From Geosporobacter subterraneus DSM 17957 (GTDB lineage: Bacteria; Bacillota; Clostridia; Peptostreptococcales; Thermotaleaceae), in the NCBI RefSeq assembly GCF_900142145.1, contig NZ_FQZV01000008.1, positions 35,336-99,335 of the forward strand: a stretch of 64,000 bases of DNA, in the 5' to 3' direction. This document shows, one piece after another, positions 26,756 to 34,388 of this stretch. Each line of letters starts with the position of its first letter. The stretch's first letter is position 1. Position numbers and translations under genes: made by a program. The notes beneath the pieces were generated by a model. It did no database searches. It saw only the letters and a program-made list of their open reading frames with translations, and had not been told where the DNA came from.

Positions 26756-26789
26756 AAAAAGCCGGACTTCGTTCCGGCTTCAATTTTTT
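26756..26789 (+). terminator. Intra-operon terminator after AOR gene
   Basis: AAAGCCGGA pairs with TCCGGCTTC around CTTCGT, followed by AATTTTTT. It lies between AOR and the first MoaD-like gene, so it would lower expression of the maturation genes relative to the enzyme. A new promoter for the following genes is also possible. Confidence 0.65.
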
Positions 26790-26898
26790 AATGCTTTTCA
26801 ATACCCTTTATACCTATTTTAGCGTATTATATTCATATTAAATAGATCAAATGAGGCTATTTTTAAATATGAAGCTAAGCATTAGGGAGGTCAGATTT

Positions 26899-27228
26899 AT
26901 GTCCGAACAAGTTGAAAAATCAATTGAGGTCAGAGGCTTTCTTCATTTAGATGCAGCGTTCCGAAAAAAGCATGGCAAGATTCCTTTGATCATGGATCTG
27001 GATTCCCCCATTACCGGTAGGGAACTGGCAGAAAAGCTAGAAATCCCATGGGATGAAATAGAAGTTATTTTTGTAAACGGTTTCGTTCAGGATTTGGATT
27101 ATGTGATCCATCCCGGTGATCGGGTAGCTTTTTTACCACCGGGTTGTCCTGGTCCCTATAGGATAGCACTGGGGTTTTATGGAAAAAACCAGAATAACGA
27201 GGCAAATTTCAGAATCAAAAAGAAGTAG
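26899..27228 (+). CDS. MoaD/ThiS-like protein of the AOR cassette (tail beyond the PGCPGP motif)
   Basis: 109 residues. A beta-grasp fold is suggested by IEVRGFLHLDAAFRKKHGKIPLIM...GRELAEKLEIPWDEIEVIFVNGFVQDLDYVIHPGDRVAFLPPGCPGPYR, i.e. the usual order ending in VAFLPP. Unlike true MoaD, it does not end in Gly-Gly. PGCPGPYRIALG replaces the terminal GG, and about 25 residues follow. A catalytic thiocarboxylate is therefore doubtful, and a scaffold or cluster-related role is possible. The start was set at MSEQ because AGGGAGG precedes it. Located between AOR and the radical-SAM gene. Confidence 0.75.
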   Translation: MSEQVEKSIEVRGFLHLDAAFRKKHGKIPLIMDLDSPITGRELAEKLEIPWDEIEVIFVNGFVQDLDYVIHPGDRVAFLPPGCPGPYRIALGFYGKNQNNEANFRIKKK

Positions 27229-27260
27229 AATTTCCAAAACAAACTGTAGGGGGAGAGTGA

Positions 27261-28460
27261 ATGAAAGAATCAAATAAGCATTTGGGAACAGAACTATTTG
27301 CGGTTGGCCAGAAGGTTCTTATTGATAAAGATGGTCATTTAAAGCTGCCTGTATCCATGGATAAGGAACAAGAGGCTATATTCGTTTCAACGGAGGGAGG
27401 ATACCAGTTGATCCCTCTACTGCCTGATGTAAAAAGAATATATTTAGAGGTCACTACAGAATGCAATTTTTCTTGTATCACCTGTATTCGCAGTTCCTGG
27501 CAGGACGCACTTATCCATATGGATTGGGAAACCTTTGAAAACGTGCTAAAGAATCTTAAGGAATTACCGAACCTGGAATCTGTTCACTTTGGCGGCTTTG
27601 GGGAACCGATGTCCCATCCAAGAATTTTCGATATGCTGGGTGCTGTGAAAAATCTTGGATTAAGGGTAGAAATGATTACAAATGGTTCTTTTTTAGTGGA
27701 GGAGAACATTAGGAAATTGATTGATTTAGAATTGGATATGCTCTTTACTTCTCTGGACAGCCCCGATGAGGGTGAGTATAATGAAATTCGGCAGGGAGCC
27801 GACTTTCAAAGTGTCACACAAAATGTTTCCAATTTGCAGGCGATGAAGCAAGAAAGAAAGGTTAGGAAGCCAGAACTGGGTATAGAGTTTGTGGCTATGA
27901 AAAAGAATTATGCCAATCTGCCCAAGCTGATTCGCATGGCTTGTGATCTTAAGGTCAGTCAGATCATAATCAGCAATTTGCTGCCATACCATGAATCCAT
28001 GAAGGATGAAATCGTATATGACATAGATGACACAGGACGTATGTTTGGTAAAGAATCCTTAAGAACCACTATTTTTGCCCAGATGTCCAATATGAAATTG
28101 CGTACTGAGCGCAGCTGTAAATTTGTGAAGGATAAATCCCTATGTATCAATTATCAAGGCAATATCAGCCCCTGTTATGCTCTAATGCATACTTATGAGT
28201 GCTATATATACGGACGGAAAAAGCAAATATATCCTTGTTATTTGGGCAATGTCAATGAAAGAAAGCTTTTAAATATATGGACAGATCCTGGATATGTGAA
28301 CTTTAGGCGGGCTGTTGATGAAAATCTCTTTCCTTCATGTACGGACTGTAAGTCTCTGGATGGCTGCAATTATACAGAGAGCAATGAGATGGATTGTTGG
28401 GGCAACAGCCCATCCTGTGCCGAATGTCTTTGGTCAAGGCGCATCATCGCCTGTCCGTAG
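27261..28460 (+). CDS. Radical SAM protein with SPASM-type C-terminus (likely tungsten-oxidoreductase maturase)
   Basis: 399 residues. The radical-SAM CX3CX2C motif is at C68-C72-C75 (TECNFSCITCIRSSW), with a TIM-barrel glycine-rich FGGFGEPMSHPRI. The C-terminus carries many cysteines (CINYQGNISPCY...CYLGN...CTDCKSLDGC...CWGNSPSCAECLW), as in SPASM domains that bind extra Fe-S clusters. The family next to AORs has been annotated as a tungsten cofactor oxidoreductase radical SAM maturase (established by genome context). It lies between the two MoaD-like genes. Whether it modifies AOR, the MoaD-like protein or the pterin is not known. Confidence 0.85.
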   Translation: MKESNKHLGTELFAVGQKVLIDKDGHLKLPVSMDKEQEAIFVSTEGGYQLIPLLPDVKRIYLEVTTECNFSCITCIRSSWQDALIHMDWETFENVLKNLKELPNLESVHFGGFGEPMSHPRIFDMLGAVKNLGLRVEMITNGSFLVEENIRKLIDLELDMLFTSLDSPDEGEYNEIRQGADFQSVTQNVSNLQAMKQERKVRKPELGIEFVAMKKNYANLPKLIRMACDLKVSQIIISNLLPYHESMKDEIVYDIDDTGRMFGKESLRTTIFAQMSNMKLRTERSCKFVKDKSLCINYQGNISPCYALMHTYECYIYGRKKQIYPCYLGNVNERKLLNIWTDPGYVNFRRAVDENLFPSCTDCKSLDGCNYTESNEMDCWGNSPSCAECLWSRRIIACP

Positions 28461-28577
28461 ATTGATAACTCACCTTACATTTAAAGGGCATACCGCATTA
28501 TGGACTTACTATATCTCAATGAATGCACCCCTTGGTGATGAGTCCTACTTATAGTATACTGAGAATAGGAGGTGAGA

Positions 28578-28805
28578 ATGGTGCAGGTAACGGTAAAACT
28601 ATTTGCAACCCTTAGAAACAACCGTGAAAAAGAGATGAGGATGGATTTAGCTTCAGGCGCTGCGCCCAAAGATATCATAGATCGCTTAAATATCGCTCAA
28701 GAAGAAGCAGCAATTATTATGATCAATGGAAGAGGTGCAAAATTAGATACAGTCTTAAAGGATAATGATATTGTATCTATCTTTCCGCCGGTTGGCGGCG
28801 GCTAA
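28578..28805 (+). CDS. MoaD/ThiS-like sulfur carrier with Gly-Gly-Gly tail
   Basis: 75 residues ending in VSIFPPVGGG. The beta-grasp fold (VTVKLFATLRNNREKEMRMD...IMINGRGAKLDTVLKDNDIVSIFPPVGGG) and a terminal Gly-Gly fit MoaD, the small subunit of molybdopterin synthase, or a ThiS-like carrier. It is the canonical partner that the first MoaD-like protein lacks, and is probably the sulfur donor for the pterin dithiolene. AGGAGG is 5 bases before the chosen ATG (a GTG codon directly after is also possible). Last gene of the cassette, with a strong terminator immediately after. Confidence 0.85.
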   Translation: MVQVTVKLFATLRNNREKEMRMDLASGAAPKDIIDRLNIAQEEAAIIMINGRGAKLDTVLKDNDIVSIFPPVGGG

Positions 28806-28841
28806 AAAGCTTAAGATCCTCTACAGGATCTTAAGCTTTTT
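28804..28841. terminator. Bidirectional terminator, AOR cassette / LuxR-type gene
   Basis: A 17-bp perfect stem AAAAAGCTTAAGATCCT/AGGATCTTAAGCTTTTT with loop CTAC. It encodes the last codons of the convergent LuxR-type gene on the minus strand, so both genes share it. Confidence 0.85.
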
Positions 28842-29912
28842 AGCTGTTTCAATGACTGCAACCCGATTATTTACCTGAAGCTTGCTGTAAATATTAATAA
28901 TATGGGATTTGACCGTAGCTAAAGAAATGCAGAGATGCTCTGCAATCTCCTTATTGGAAGCACCCCTTGTTATTTCCATCAATACGTCTATTTCCCGTTC
29001 ACTGAGAATAGACTTTGTTTCTGCGTTGCAAAGCTTCACGATCTCATTATAATGGTTTTTTTCATCATAATTCAGCCCACTGTAAAAGTCAGATTCAAAT
29101 TGCCTTATTACTTTAGCCAAGATTTCGCGCCCTTTATAAAGGTGAACCCCTGTATTTCCAATATAGAAGCTAGTATTGAACATAGTAATATACCGATTGG
29201 ATCTCAGTATTTTATCCATTTCTTCATACAATGCTTCACATTGATTCAATTCTCCCATATCCTCCAATATTTGTGATTTGATGCTGAAGGAAAAAAAGTT
29301 AATGTACAAGTTGCTGGTGCTTGCTGAGCAGCTCATCGCTTGGTTAATAAAGTTCAGCGCATCATCATACCTGCACAGGGTATATAGAAAAGAAGCGTCT
29401 TTTATAAGAATCAGTGCTTTCGTCGTTTCCTTCAGTGGCAGCTTAGCAATATCCTCGATATCCATAATATCGATTTCGTTGATGCAAAAGCTATCCTCTA
29501 CAAATATATTAGAAAACCTGAATGCAGAAAAAGTTGAATCCTCAGACATATTGGTCTTATATACCTCGTATAACCTTCTGCATTTTTCAAATTCCATATT
29601 GGCATAATGGTAAAAGAAACATTGATACGCAAAATCGGGATTTTTAACAATAACCATTTCAGGAATCCTATCAGCATAGGAGTAGAGCGTCATGTTTTGA
29701 GGAAGCTCCAGCATAATCTTCATTGCTTCCATATATTCCTCTGCTTGCAGCAGCTGTTCGATGGATTGATTGTAATCTCCCAGTTTTCTTAGGATATCCG
29801 CTGCTTTTAACCGAAATTGAATTTGAGTTTCCCTACTGAAACATATCCCTTTAATCACTTTATTTTCCTTATAGCTTTTTTCTAGATTTCTTACACTTAT
29901 GATTTCACTCAT
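28821..29912 (-). CDS. Chimeric LuxR-type regulator: ABC-ATPase N-terminus on a truncated MalT-like protein
   Basis: 363 residues. The first ~25 (MSEIISVRNLEKSYKENKVIKGI) look like the start of an ABC transporter ATPase, up to just before the Walker A region, but no Walker A or B follows. From about residue 30 the protein resembles the helical repeat (MalT-type TPR) part of a LuxR-family activator, with predicted helices throughout. The last ~65 residues are a LuxR HTH (LSEREIDVLMEITRGASNKEIAEHLCISLATVKSHIINIYSKLQ). A natural MalT-like protein has an ATPase domain of several hundred residues first, which is missing. AAAGGAGATGATTGATT precedes the ATG. It could be expressed but lacks ATP binding. 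Its upstream palindrome may still act. Confidence 0.7.
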   Translation of the reverse strand: MSEIISVRNLEKSYKENKVIKGICFSRETQIQFRLKAADILRKLGDYNQSIEQLLQAEEYMEAMKIMLELPQNMTLYSYADRIPEMVIVKNPDFAYQCFFYHYANMEFEKCRRLYEVYKTNMSEDSTFSAFRFSNIFVEDSFCINEIDIMDIEDIAKLPLKETTKALILIKDASFLYTLCRYDDALNFINQAMSCSASTSNLYINFFSFSIKSQILEDMGELNQCEALYEEMDKILRSNRYITMFNTSFYIGNTGVHLYKGREILAKVIRQFESDFYSGLNYDEKNHYNEIVKLCNAETKSILSEREIDVLMEITRGASNKEIAEHLCISLATVKSHIINIYSKLQVNNRVAVIETAKKLKIL

Positions 29913-29958
29913 AATCAATCATCTCCTTTGCTATCATTGTAGCTCTTGAAGTCAAAAA

Positions 29959-29984
29959 CAAAATCAACCTTTCGGTTGATTTTG
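29959..29984. promoter_or_regulatory. Palindrome upstream of the chimeric gene (TetR-type operator-like)
   Basis: CAAAATCAACC and GGTTGATTTTG pair perfectly around TTTC. GGTTGATT recurs at 29987-29994. It resembles operators of TetR-type repressors that control ABC exporters, which would fit the ABC-like N-terminus next to it. It lies about 45 bases upstream of the start codon. Repressor binding is inferred. Confidence 0.45.
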
Positions 29985-30072
29985 AAGGTTGATTATTCAG
30001 TTTGTCCTAAGAGCAATAGTTCTTAAATATTAGTTATTTTCTGCAGCAGTATAAAGAAAGTATTATCGAATA

Positions 30073-30141
30073 TCAAATGTTTATAACAGTGGTGGCTTTA
30101 TTGATTATTTTGTCCATTTTGTCATAATCGAGCCTTTTCAC
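30073..30141 (-). pseudogene. Possible DegS-like histidine kinase N-terminal remnant
   Basis: A GTG start after GAGGGGGATGCAGC encodes VKRLDYDKMDKIINKATTVINI and stops. The sequence resembles the first residues of DegS-type sensor kinases (LDKILDKVVE..I). It would be a stump of a lost kinase gene. This is short and tentative. Confidence 0.25.
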
Positions 30142-30323
30142 GCTGCATCCCCCTCGAAGCATAAATAAGACAACATTACACCTCCCAATCGGAAGGTTTC
30201 GTGACAAAATAACTGTTGATTACTTTGTCTTTATATTGAGTGCCCTATCTTTTTAAGTAACCGTATTTTTGCCTGCCTTTTTAGAGTAATTAAGCTTTTC
30301 ATCAGATTTGCCAAATAATTCAT

Positions 30324-30596
30324 TTACATTTTGTACTTCACAGCAAGTAGGTACTCCCATACTACAGGAAAGTAATCATAATCACTTTTCCCAATCACCT
30401 CTGCAGGATCATCAATGCCAAACAATGATGCATGGGCCTTGCTGCTTAAAATAAAATTAGAATTTCTATCCTTAAAGTAGATGGTGTCCTGTGAATTGTT
30501 CATGATCGTATCAATGATCAGGATTTTTGTAAGTCCTGATTTCTTCATATGAAAAGTATTGCCAGCAGCCTTATTTTCCGTGCAATCGTTTTCCAT
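30324..30596 (-). pseudogene. PAS-domain fragment (truncated signalling protein)
   Basis: 90 residues whose second half is a PAS start: ILIIDTIMNNSQDTIYFKDRNSNFILSSKAHASLFGIDDPAEVIGKSDYDYFP. That order (TIYFKD..., GKSDYDYFP) is typical of PAS domains in front of histidine kinases or diguanylate cyclases. The frame then runs into WEYLLAVKYKM and ends; a complete PAS would need about 50 more residues. No downstream frame continues it, so it is a truncated gene. The N-terminal 35 residues are not recognisable. It is one of several broken regulatory genes between 28.8 and 31 kb. Confidence 0.65.
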
Positions 30597-31104
30597 AACA
30601 GCCTCCTCATAATTCTTTCAGAATCACTAAGCACAAAGGAATAGGTCAATCTATATATTTGTTTCTTAAGACCTATTTCGCCCTGATTTTCAATATTCCT
30701 TCCATAATTTCATATTTTGTCAATGATTCTCGCATATTCTCACAGCCATTGCTGCCTATAATAAGACCCACTGCCTGCCCATTGAGAAAAGAAAGACCCA
30801 TGACAAAATCGGCAATAACCACCAATCTATCATCACTATAAAGTTTATGTCGGAAAATGATGAAAAGATAACAAGACTCTTTCACAGGCATATCATGTTA
30901 CAACTTAAACTGCTGCAGAATAATTATTTTAAAAATAGCAGAATTTATTATATAATTTAGATTGTATAAAGTCTCCCTTTACAAGCTTTATATAGATTTT
31001 TTTAATCCCCAGCGAAAATACTATCATGACGATAGTCTGCAAACACTATAGCTTTCTGATATTGAGGGGAAGTTATTACACTAAGGAGATGGAGGGATTC
31101 AGTA
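30597..31104. other. Spacer and leader region upstream of mtnK
   Basis: About 500 bases without a gene I would support. Positions 31007-31069 hold a folded leader: CCCC and GGGG ends enclose ACTATC-ATGAC-GATAGT and a further weak pair. Whether it is a regulatory RNA is unknown. Canonical SAM-riboswitch motifs are not seen. Confidence 0.4.
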
Positions 31105-32328
31105 ATGTTAGATTTTACAAGCAGTTATTTTACCATGAAGGAATCGGATGTTGTAGAGTATGTAAAGACTATGCTAGATTGCTTTAAAAAGGATGCTGAC
31201 CTTAGCTGTCAAGAAATAGGTGATGGGAATCTGAACTATGTCTTCAGGGTAGTAGATCATAAAACAGGACAATCTATTATCATCAAGCAGGCAGGGCCAG
31301 TAGCCAGAATTTCGGATGAATTTAAGGTTTCCACTGATAGAAACAGGATAGAATACGAAATCCTGCGTATCCAGTATGATTTAGCTCCCGGACTTGTTCC
31401 TAAAGTATATCATTATGATGCTGTTATGAATTGCTGTGTAATGGAAGACCTCTCCGATCACAGGATCATGCGGACAGCCCTGATGAACTATGAGAAGTTC
31501 CCACTTTTCGCAGATCATATCACTACTTTTATGGTGAACACCCTATTGCTAACCTCTGACGTAGTGATGAATCACAAAGAGAAAAAAGCGCTGGTAGGCA
31601 GCTTTATTAACCCGGATTTGTGTGAAATAACTGAAGACCTAGTTTATACAGAACCCTTCTTTGACTGTCCAAGGAATGATGTTTTCCCTCCTACTATTGA
31701 ATTTGCCAGAAATGAATTATGGAAGGATGAAAAGCTGCGCTTAGAAACTGCTAAGTTGAAGTTTGAATTCATGACCCATGCCCAATCCCTAATACACGGA
31801 GATCTTCATACCGGCTCAATCTTCGTTAAGCCTGAGTCTACAAAGGTTATCGACCCTGAGTTTGCCTTCTATGGCCCAGCAGGCTATGATGTAGGCAATG
31901 TCCTTGCCAATCTCATTTTTTCTTACTTGCACGCAGATGCTACAATAGAGGATTTAGAACAGAAAGAGGACTACAAAGATTGGCTTGCAAAAACGATCAT
32001 TGATGTTACAGATCTGTTTAGGGACAAGTTCATGACTACATGGAAGGAAAAAATTAAAGAGCCTGTGGCAAGGTACAAAGGATTTCCAGAGTATTATCTG
32101 GACGGAGTGATGCGGGATACCTCTGCTGCAGCTGGCTTAGAGCTTTGTAGAAGAACTCTGGGTATTGCTCATGTAAGAGATATCACTTCTATTTGCGATG
32201 TGACAAAAAGAGCTAGAGCAGAAAAGATAGCTCTCACTATTGGAAAACGCTTCATTCTTGAAAGAGAAAACATAGCTGTCGGCACCGATTATGTGAGGGT
32301 TCTTAAAGAAACTGAAGAAATTTTTTAG
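31105..32328 (+). CDS. mtnK: S-methyl-5-thioribose kinase
   Basis: 407 residues. It phosphorylates methylthioribose at C1 in the methionine/MTA salvage pathway. Kinase signatures are visible: GDGNLNYVFRVVDHKTGQSIIIKQAGP with the nucleotide-binding Lys, QSLIHGDLHTGSIFV (catalytic HGD) and KVIDPEFAFYGPAGYDVGN (DPE metal site). This matches the MtnK protein length and order. AAGGAGATGGAGGG precedes the ATG. mtnA follows 14 bases after the stop. No other salvage enzymes are in the window, so the pathway may use a short route with an aldolase elsewhere. Confidence 0.95.
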   Translation: MLDFTSSYFTMKESDVVEYVKTMLDCFKKDADLSCQEIGDGNLNYVFRVVDHKTGQSIIIKQAGPVARISDEFKVSTDRNRIEYEILRIQYDLAPGLVPKVYHYDAVMNCCVMEDLSDHRIMRTALMNYEKFPLFADHITTFMVNTLLLTSDVVMNHKEKKALVGSFINPDLCEITEDLVYTEPFFDCPRNDVFPPTIEFARNELWKDEKLRLETAKLKFEFMTHAQSLIHGDLHTGSIFVKPESTKVIDPEFAFYGPAGYDVGNVLANLIFSYLHADATIEDLEQKEDYKDWLAKTIIDVTDLFRDKFMTTWKEKIKEPVARYKGFPEYYLDGVMRDTSAAAGLELCRRTLGIAHVRDITSICDVTKRARAEKIALTIGKRFILERENIAVGTDYVRVLKETEEIF

Positions 32329-32342
32329 TGGGAGGCTAAAAT

Positions 32343-33416
32343 ATGGGAAAAACAGTTGACACAAACCAAAGTGTTATCCAATCTGTAGTCTTGGCAGATG
32401 AAAAAGATAGCATCATTCTCTTAGATCAGACCCTTCTTCCTAACGAGAAGAGATTTTTAGAAATCAAAGAGATGAAGGATTTATGGGAGGCTATTTATGA
32501 GTTAAAGGTTCGTGGAGCCCCCGCCATAGGTATTGCCGCTGCCTTTGGTGTTTATCTTGGTACTAAAGTTTCAAAAGCAGAAACCTTTGAGGCTTTATAT
32601 GAGGATTTTAAAAGGGTAAAAGAATATCTGGCAACTTCCCGTCCAACGGCTGTCAACCTCTTCTGGGCATTAGATAGAATGGAAGCCAGATTTAAAAGGG
32701 AAACAGGTAAAACACCTCAGGAGATTAAACAGGCCCTAAAGGAAGAAGCTGAAAAAATCAGGGTAGAGGATGAAAAAGTATGTGAAGCTATTGGTAGCTA
32801 CGGTCTTTCCCTATTGCAGCCCGGTTGGGGAATTCTCACCCATTGTAATGCAGGAACCATCGCTACTGCAAAATTTGGTACGGCCTTGGCACCCATTTAT
32901 TTAGGGAAGGCCCAGGGTTATAATTTTAAGGTTTATGCCGACGAAACCAGACCTTTGTTGCAAGGTGCAAGACTTACTGCGTGGGAACTAAAGGAGGCAG
33001 ATGTGGATGTTACGCTTATCTGTGATAACATGGCTTCCATCGTCATGCAGGAGGGAAAAGTCCAGGCCGTACTAGTCGGCTGTGACCGGGTAGCTGCCAA
33101 TGGTGATGCAGCGAATAAGATTGGAACCTCCGGTGTAGCAATTTTGGCAAAGTACTATGGCATTCCTTTCTATGTATGTGCACCTATGTCAACCATCGAT
33201 ATGGGCTGTAAAACCGGGAAAGATATTCATATAGAATTACGACCGGATGAAGAAATAACATCTAAATGGTATGTACAGCCGATGGCTCCTGCAGGAGTGA
33301 AGACCTATAATCCATCCTTTGACGTAACCCCCGGGGATTTAATTACTGCCATTATTACTGAAAAAGGTATTGTCTACCCACCCTATCAGGAGAACTTAGC
33401 CGCTATATTTAAATAA
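32343..33416 (+). CDS. mtnA: S-methyl-5-thioribose-1-phosphate isomerase
   Basis: 357 residues. It isomerises methylthioribose-1-phosphate to the ribulose form. Signatures include RGAPAIGIAAAFGVYLG, THCNAGTIATAKFGTALAP (with the catalytic Cys), GCDRVAANGDAANKIGTSG and AILAKYYGIPFYVCAP. These are diagnostic of the MtnA/eIF2B family, and the catalytic Cys and Asp are present. It is the second gene of the mtnK-mtnA operon and ends before a strong terminator. Confidence 0.95.
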   Translation: MGKTVDTNQSVIQSVVLADEKDSIILLDQTLLPNEKRFLEIKEMKDLWEAIYELKVRGAPAIGIAAAFGVYLGTKVSKAETFEALYEDFKRVKEYLATSRPTAVNLFWALDRMEARFKRETGKTPQEIKQALKEEAEKIRVEDEKVCEAIGSYGLSLLQPGWGILTHCNAGTIATAKFGTALAPIYLGKAQGYNFKVYADETRPLLQGARLTAWELKEADVDVTLICDNMASIVMQEGKVQAVLVGCDRVAANGDAANKIGTSGVAILAKYYGIPFYVCAPMSTIDMGCKTGKDIHIELRPDEEITSKWYVQPMAPAGVKTYNPSFDVTPGDLITAIITEKGIVYPPYQENLAAIFK

Positions 33417-33421
33417 GCTTT

Positions 33422-33466
33422 TCATACAGAAACCCTCCTTTCGAAGTACGGAGGGTTTCTGTATGA
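33422..33466. terminator. Terminator of mtnK-mtnA
   Basis: A 17-bp stem TCATACAGAAACCCTCC/GGAGGGTTTCTGTATGA with an 11-base loop. It lies 5 bases after the mtnA stop and may also act on the converging selO remnant. Confidence 0.85.
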
Positions 33467-33506
33467 GAAAGACCAGAAGAAATCTTATACTTCTGTTGGC
33501 CCTATA

Positions 33507-34127
33507 CTAGGTGCCGCAAAAGGTTCGGTAGGGACGGGAAGATTCCTCAGGCAATGTCGTATATTCATCCTGTTCCTTGGCATAGGCATATGGGTTTGAA
33601 AGCACAATGAGAAGTCGTTCCATCACCCCATAGTCTCCATGTTTCACTGCGGCCTCTAACGCAGCTTCTACCCTGTGATTACGTGGAATGACAGCAGGAT
33701 TAGATTTTCGCATCAACTGCTGTGAGGATACTTTGGATTCCTCCTGTCTTCCTAATCTCGCCTGCCACTGCTCATGCCATTGTTTAAATTCTGTGGTGTC
33801 AAAAAGTCCCGTATCCTCTGGTTTGTCAAGGGTTAGTGCCCGGAAGGTATTGGTATAGTCGGCACGATACTTGTGCATTATACTGAGCAGGTCTTCAACA
33901 AGGGTTTCATCCTCCGGCTCTTCATTAAATATTCCCAGCTTTGCTCGCATGCCCGCCAGCCAATTGCAGTGATACAGTTCAGAAAAGTTTGTAACCTCAT
34001 CCTGTGCCAATTTGACAGCCTGCTCCTGATCAACATGCAGTAACGGTAATAGGGTTTCAGCAAGTCTTGCCAAATTCCATGCGCCAATATTCGGCTGGTT
34101 GCCGTAAGTTTTTTCTCTGTCATCATA
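33507..34127 (-). pseudogene. selO: 3' remnant of selO (protein adenylyltransferase SelO, UPF0061)
   Basis: The frame starts abruptly inside the family at [30 protein letters not shown] and continues to the normal C-terminus [11 protein letters not shown]. Roughly the first 60% of the ~480-residue protein, including the nucleotide-binding and catalytic part of this pseudokinase fold, is missing. It has no start codon at the left boundary. The rest has few disruptions, so the truncation looks recent. Family role: SelO AMPylates proteins in redox stress. This copy cannot be active. Confidence 0.85.
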
Positions 34128-34353
34128 TCACCTCATATTCCTCTAGCTTTTTATTTTACACAAATCAAAAATATGGTTTCCATGATGCTTTTTTCGATAT
34201 AAATGCACTTCGTTCCCTTTTTAGTGTCTGCTGCTGTCAATATAATATACCCTTTCTACCCTTTGATAACACACATAAGCTATATTTCTATACAAGCCTA
34301 AATCATAAAGGATCACAAGCACATTAAAATCCAATAACTAAGACAAAAAAGCA
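34128..34353. other. Intergenic region, no features seen
   Basis: A 226-base AT-rich stretch between the selO remnant and the peptidoglycan-binding protein. No gene or clear structure was recognised. Confidence 0.5.
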
Positions 34354-34377
34354 AAATCCCCCATAAACGGGGGATTT
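34354..34377 (-). terminator. Terminator of the peptidoglycan-binding protein gene
   Basis: AAATCCCCC pairs with GGGGGATTT around ATAAAC, directly downstream on the minus strand. Confidence 0.75.
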
Positions 34378-34388
34378 AATGAATAAAA

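Noticed and set aside
30673..30891. A 72-residue minus-strand frame (MPVKESCYLF...)
   Set aside because: No ribosome site, no recognisable domain, and it lies in a region of broken genes; probably a decay remnant or chance frame.
30892..31104. SAM (S-box) riboswitch upstream of mtnK
   Set aside because: mtnK leaders carry S-boxes in Bacillus, but the conserved core motifs are absent here.
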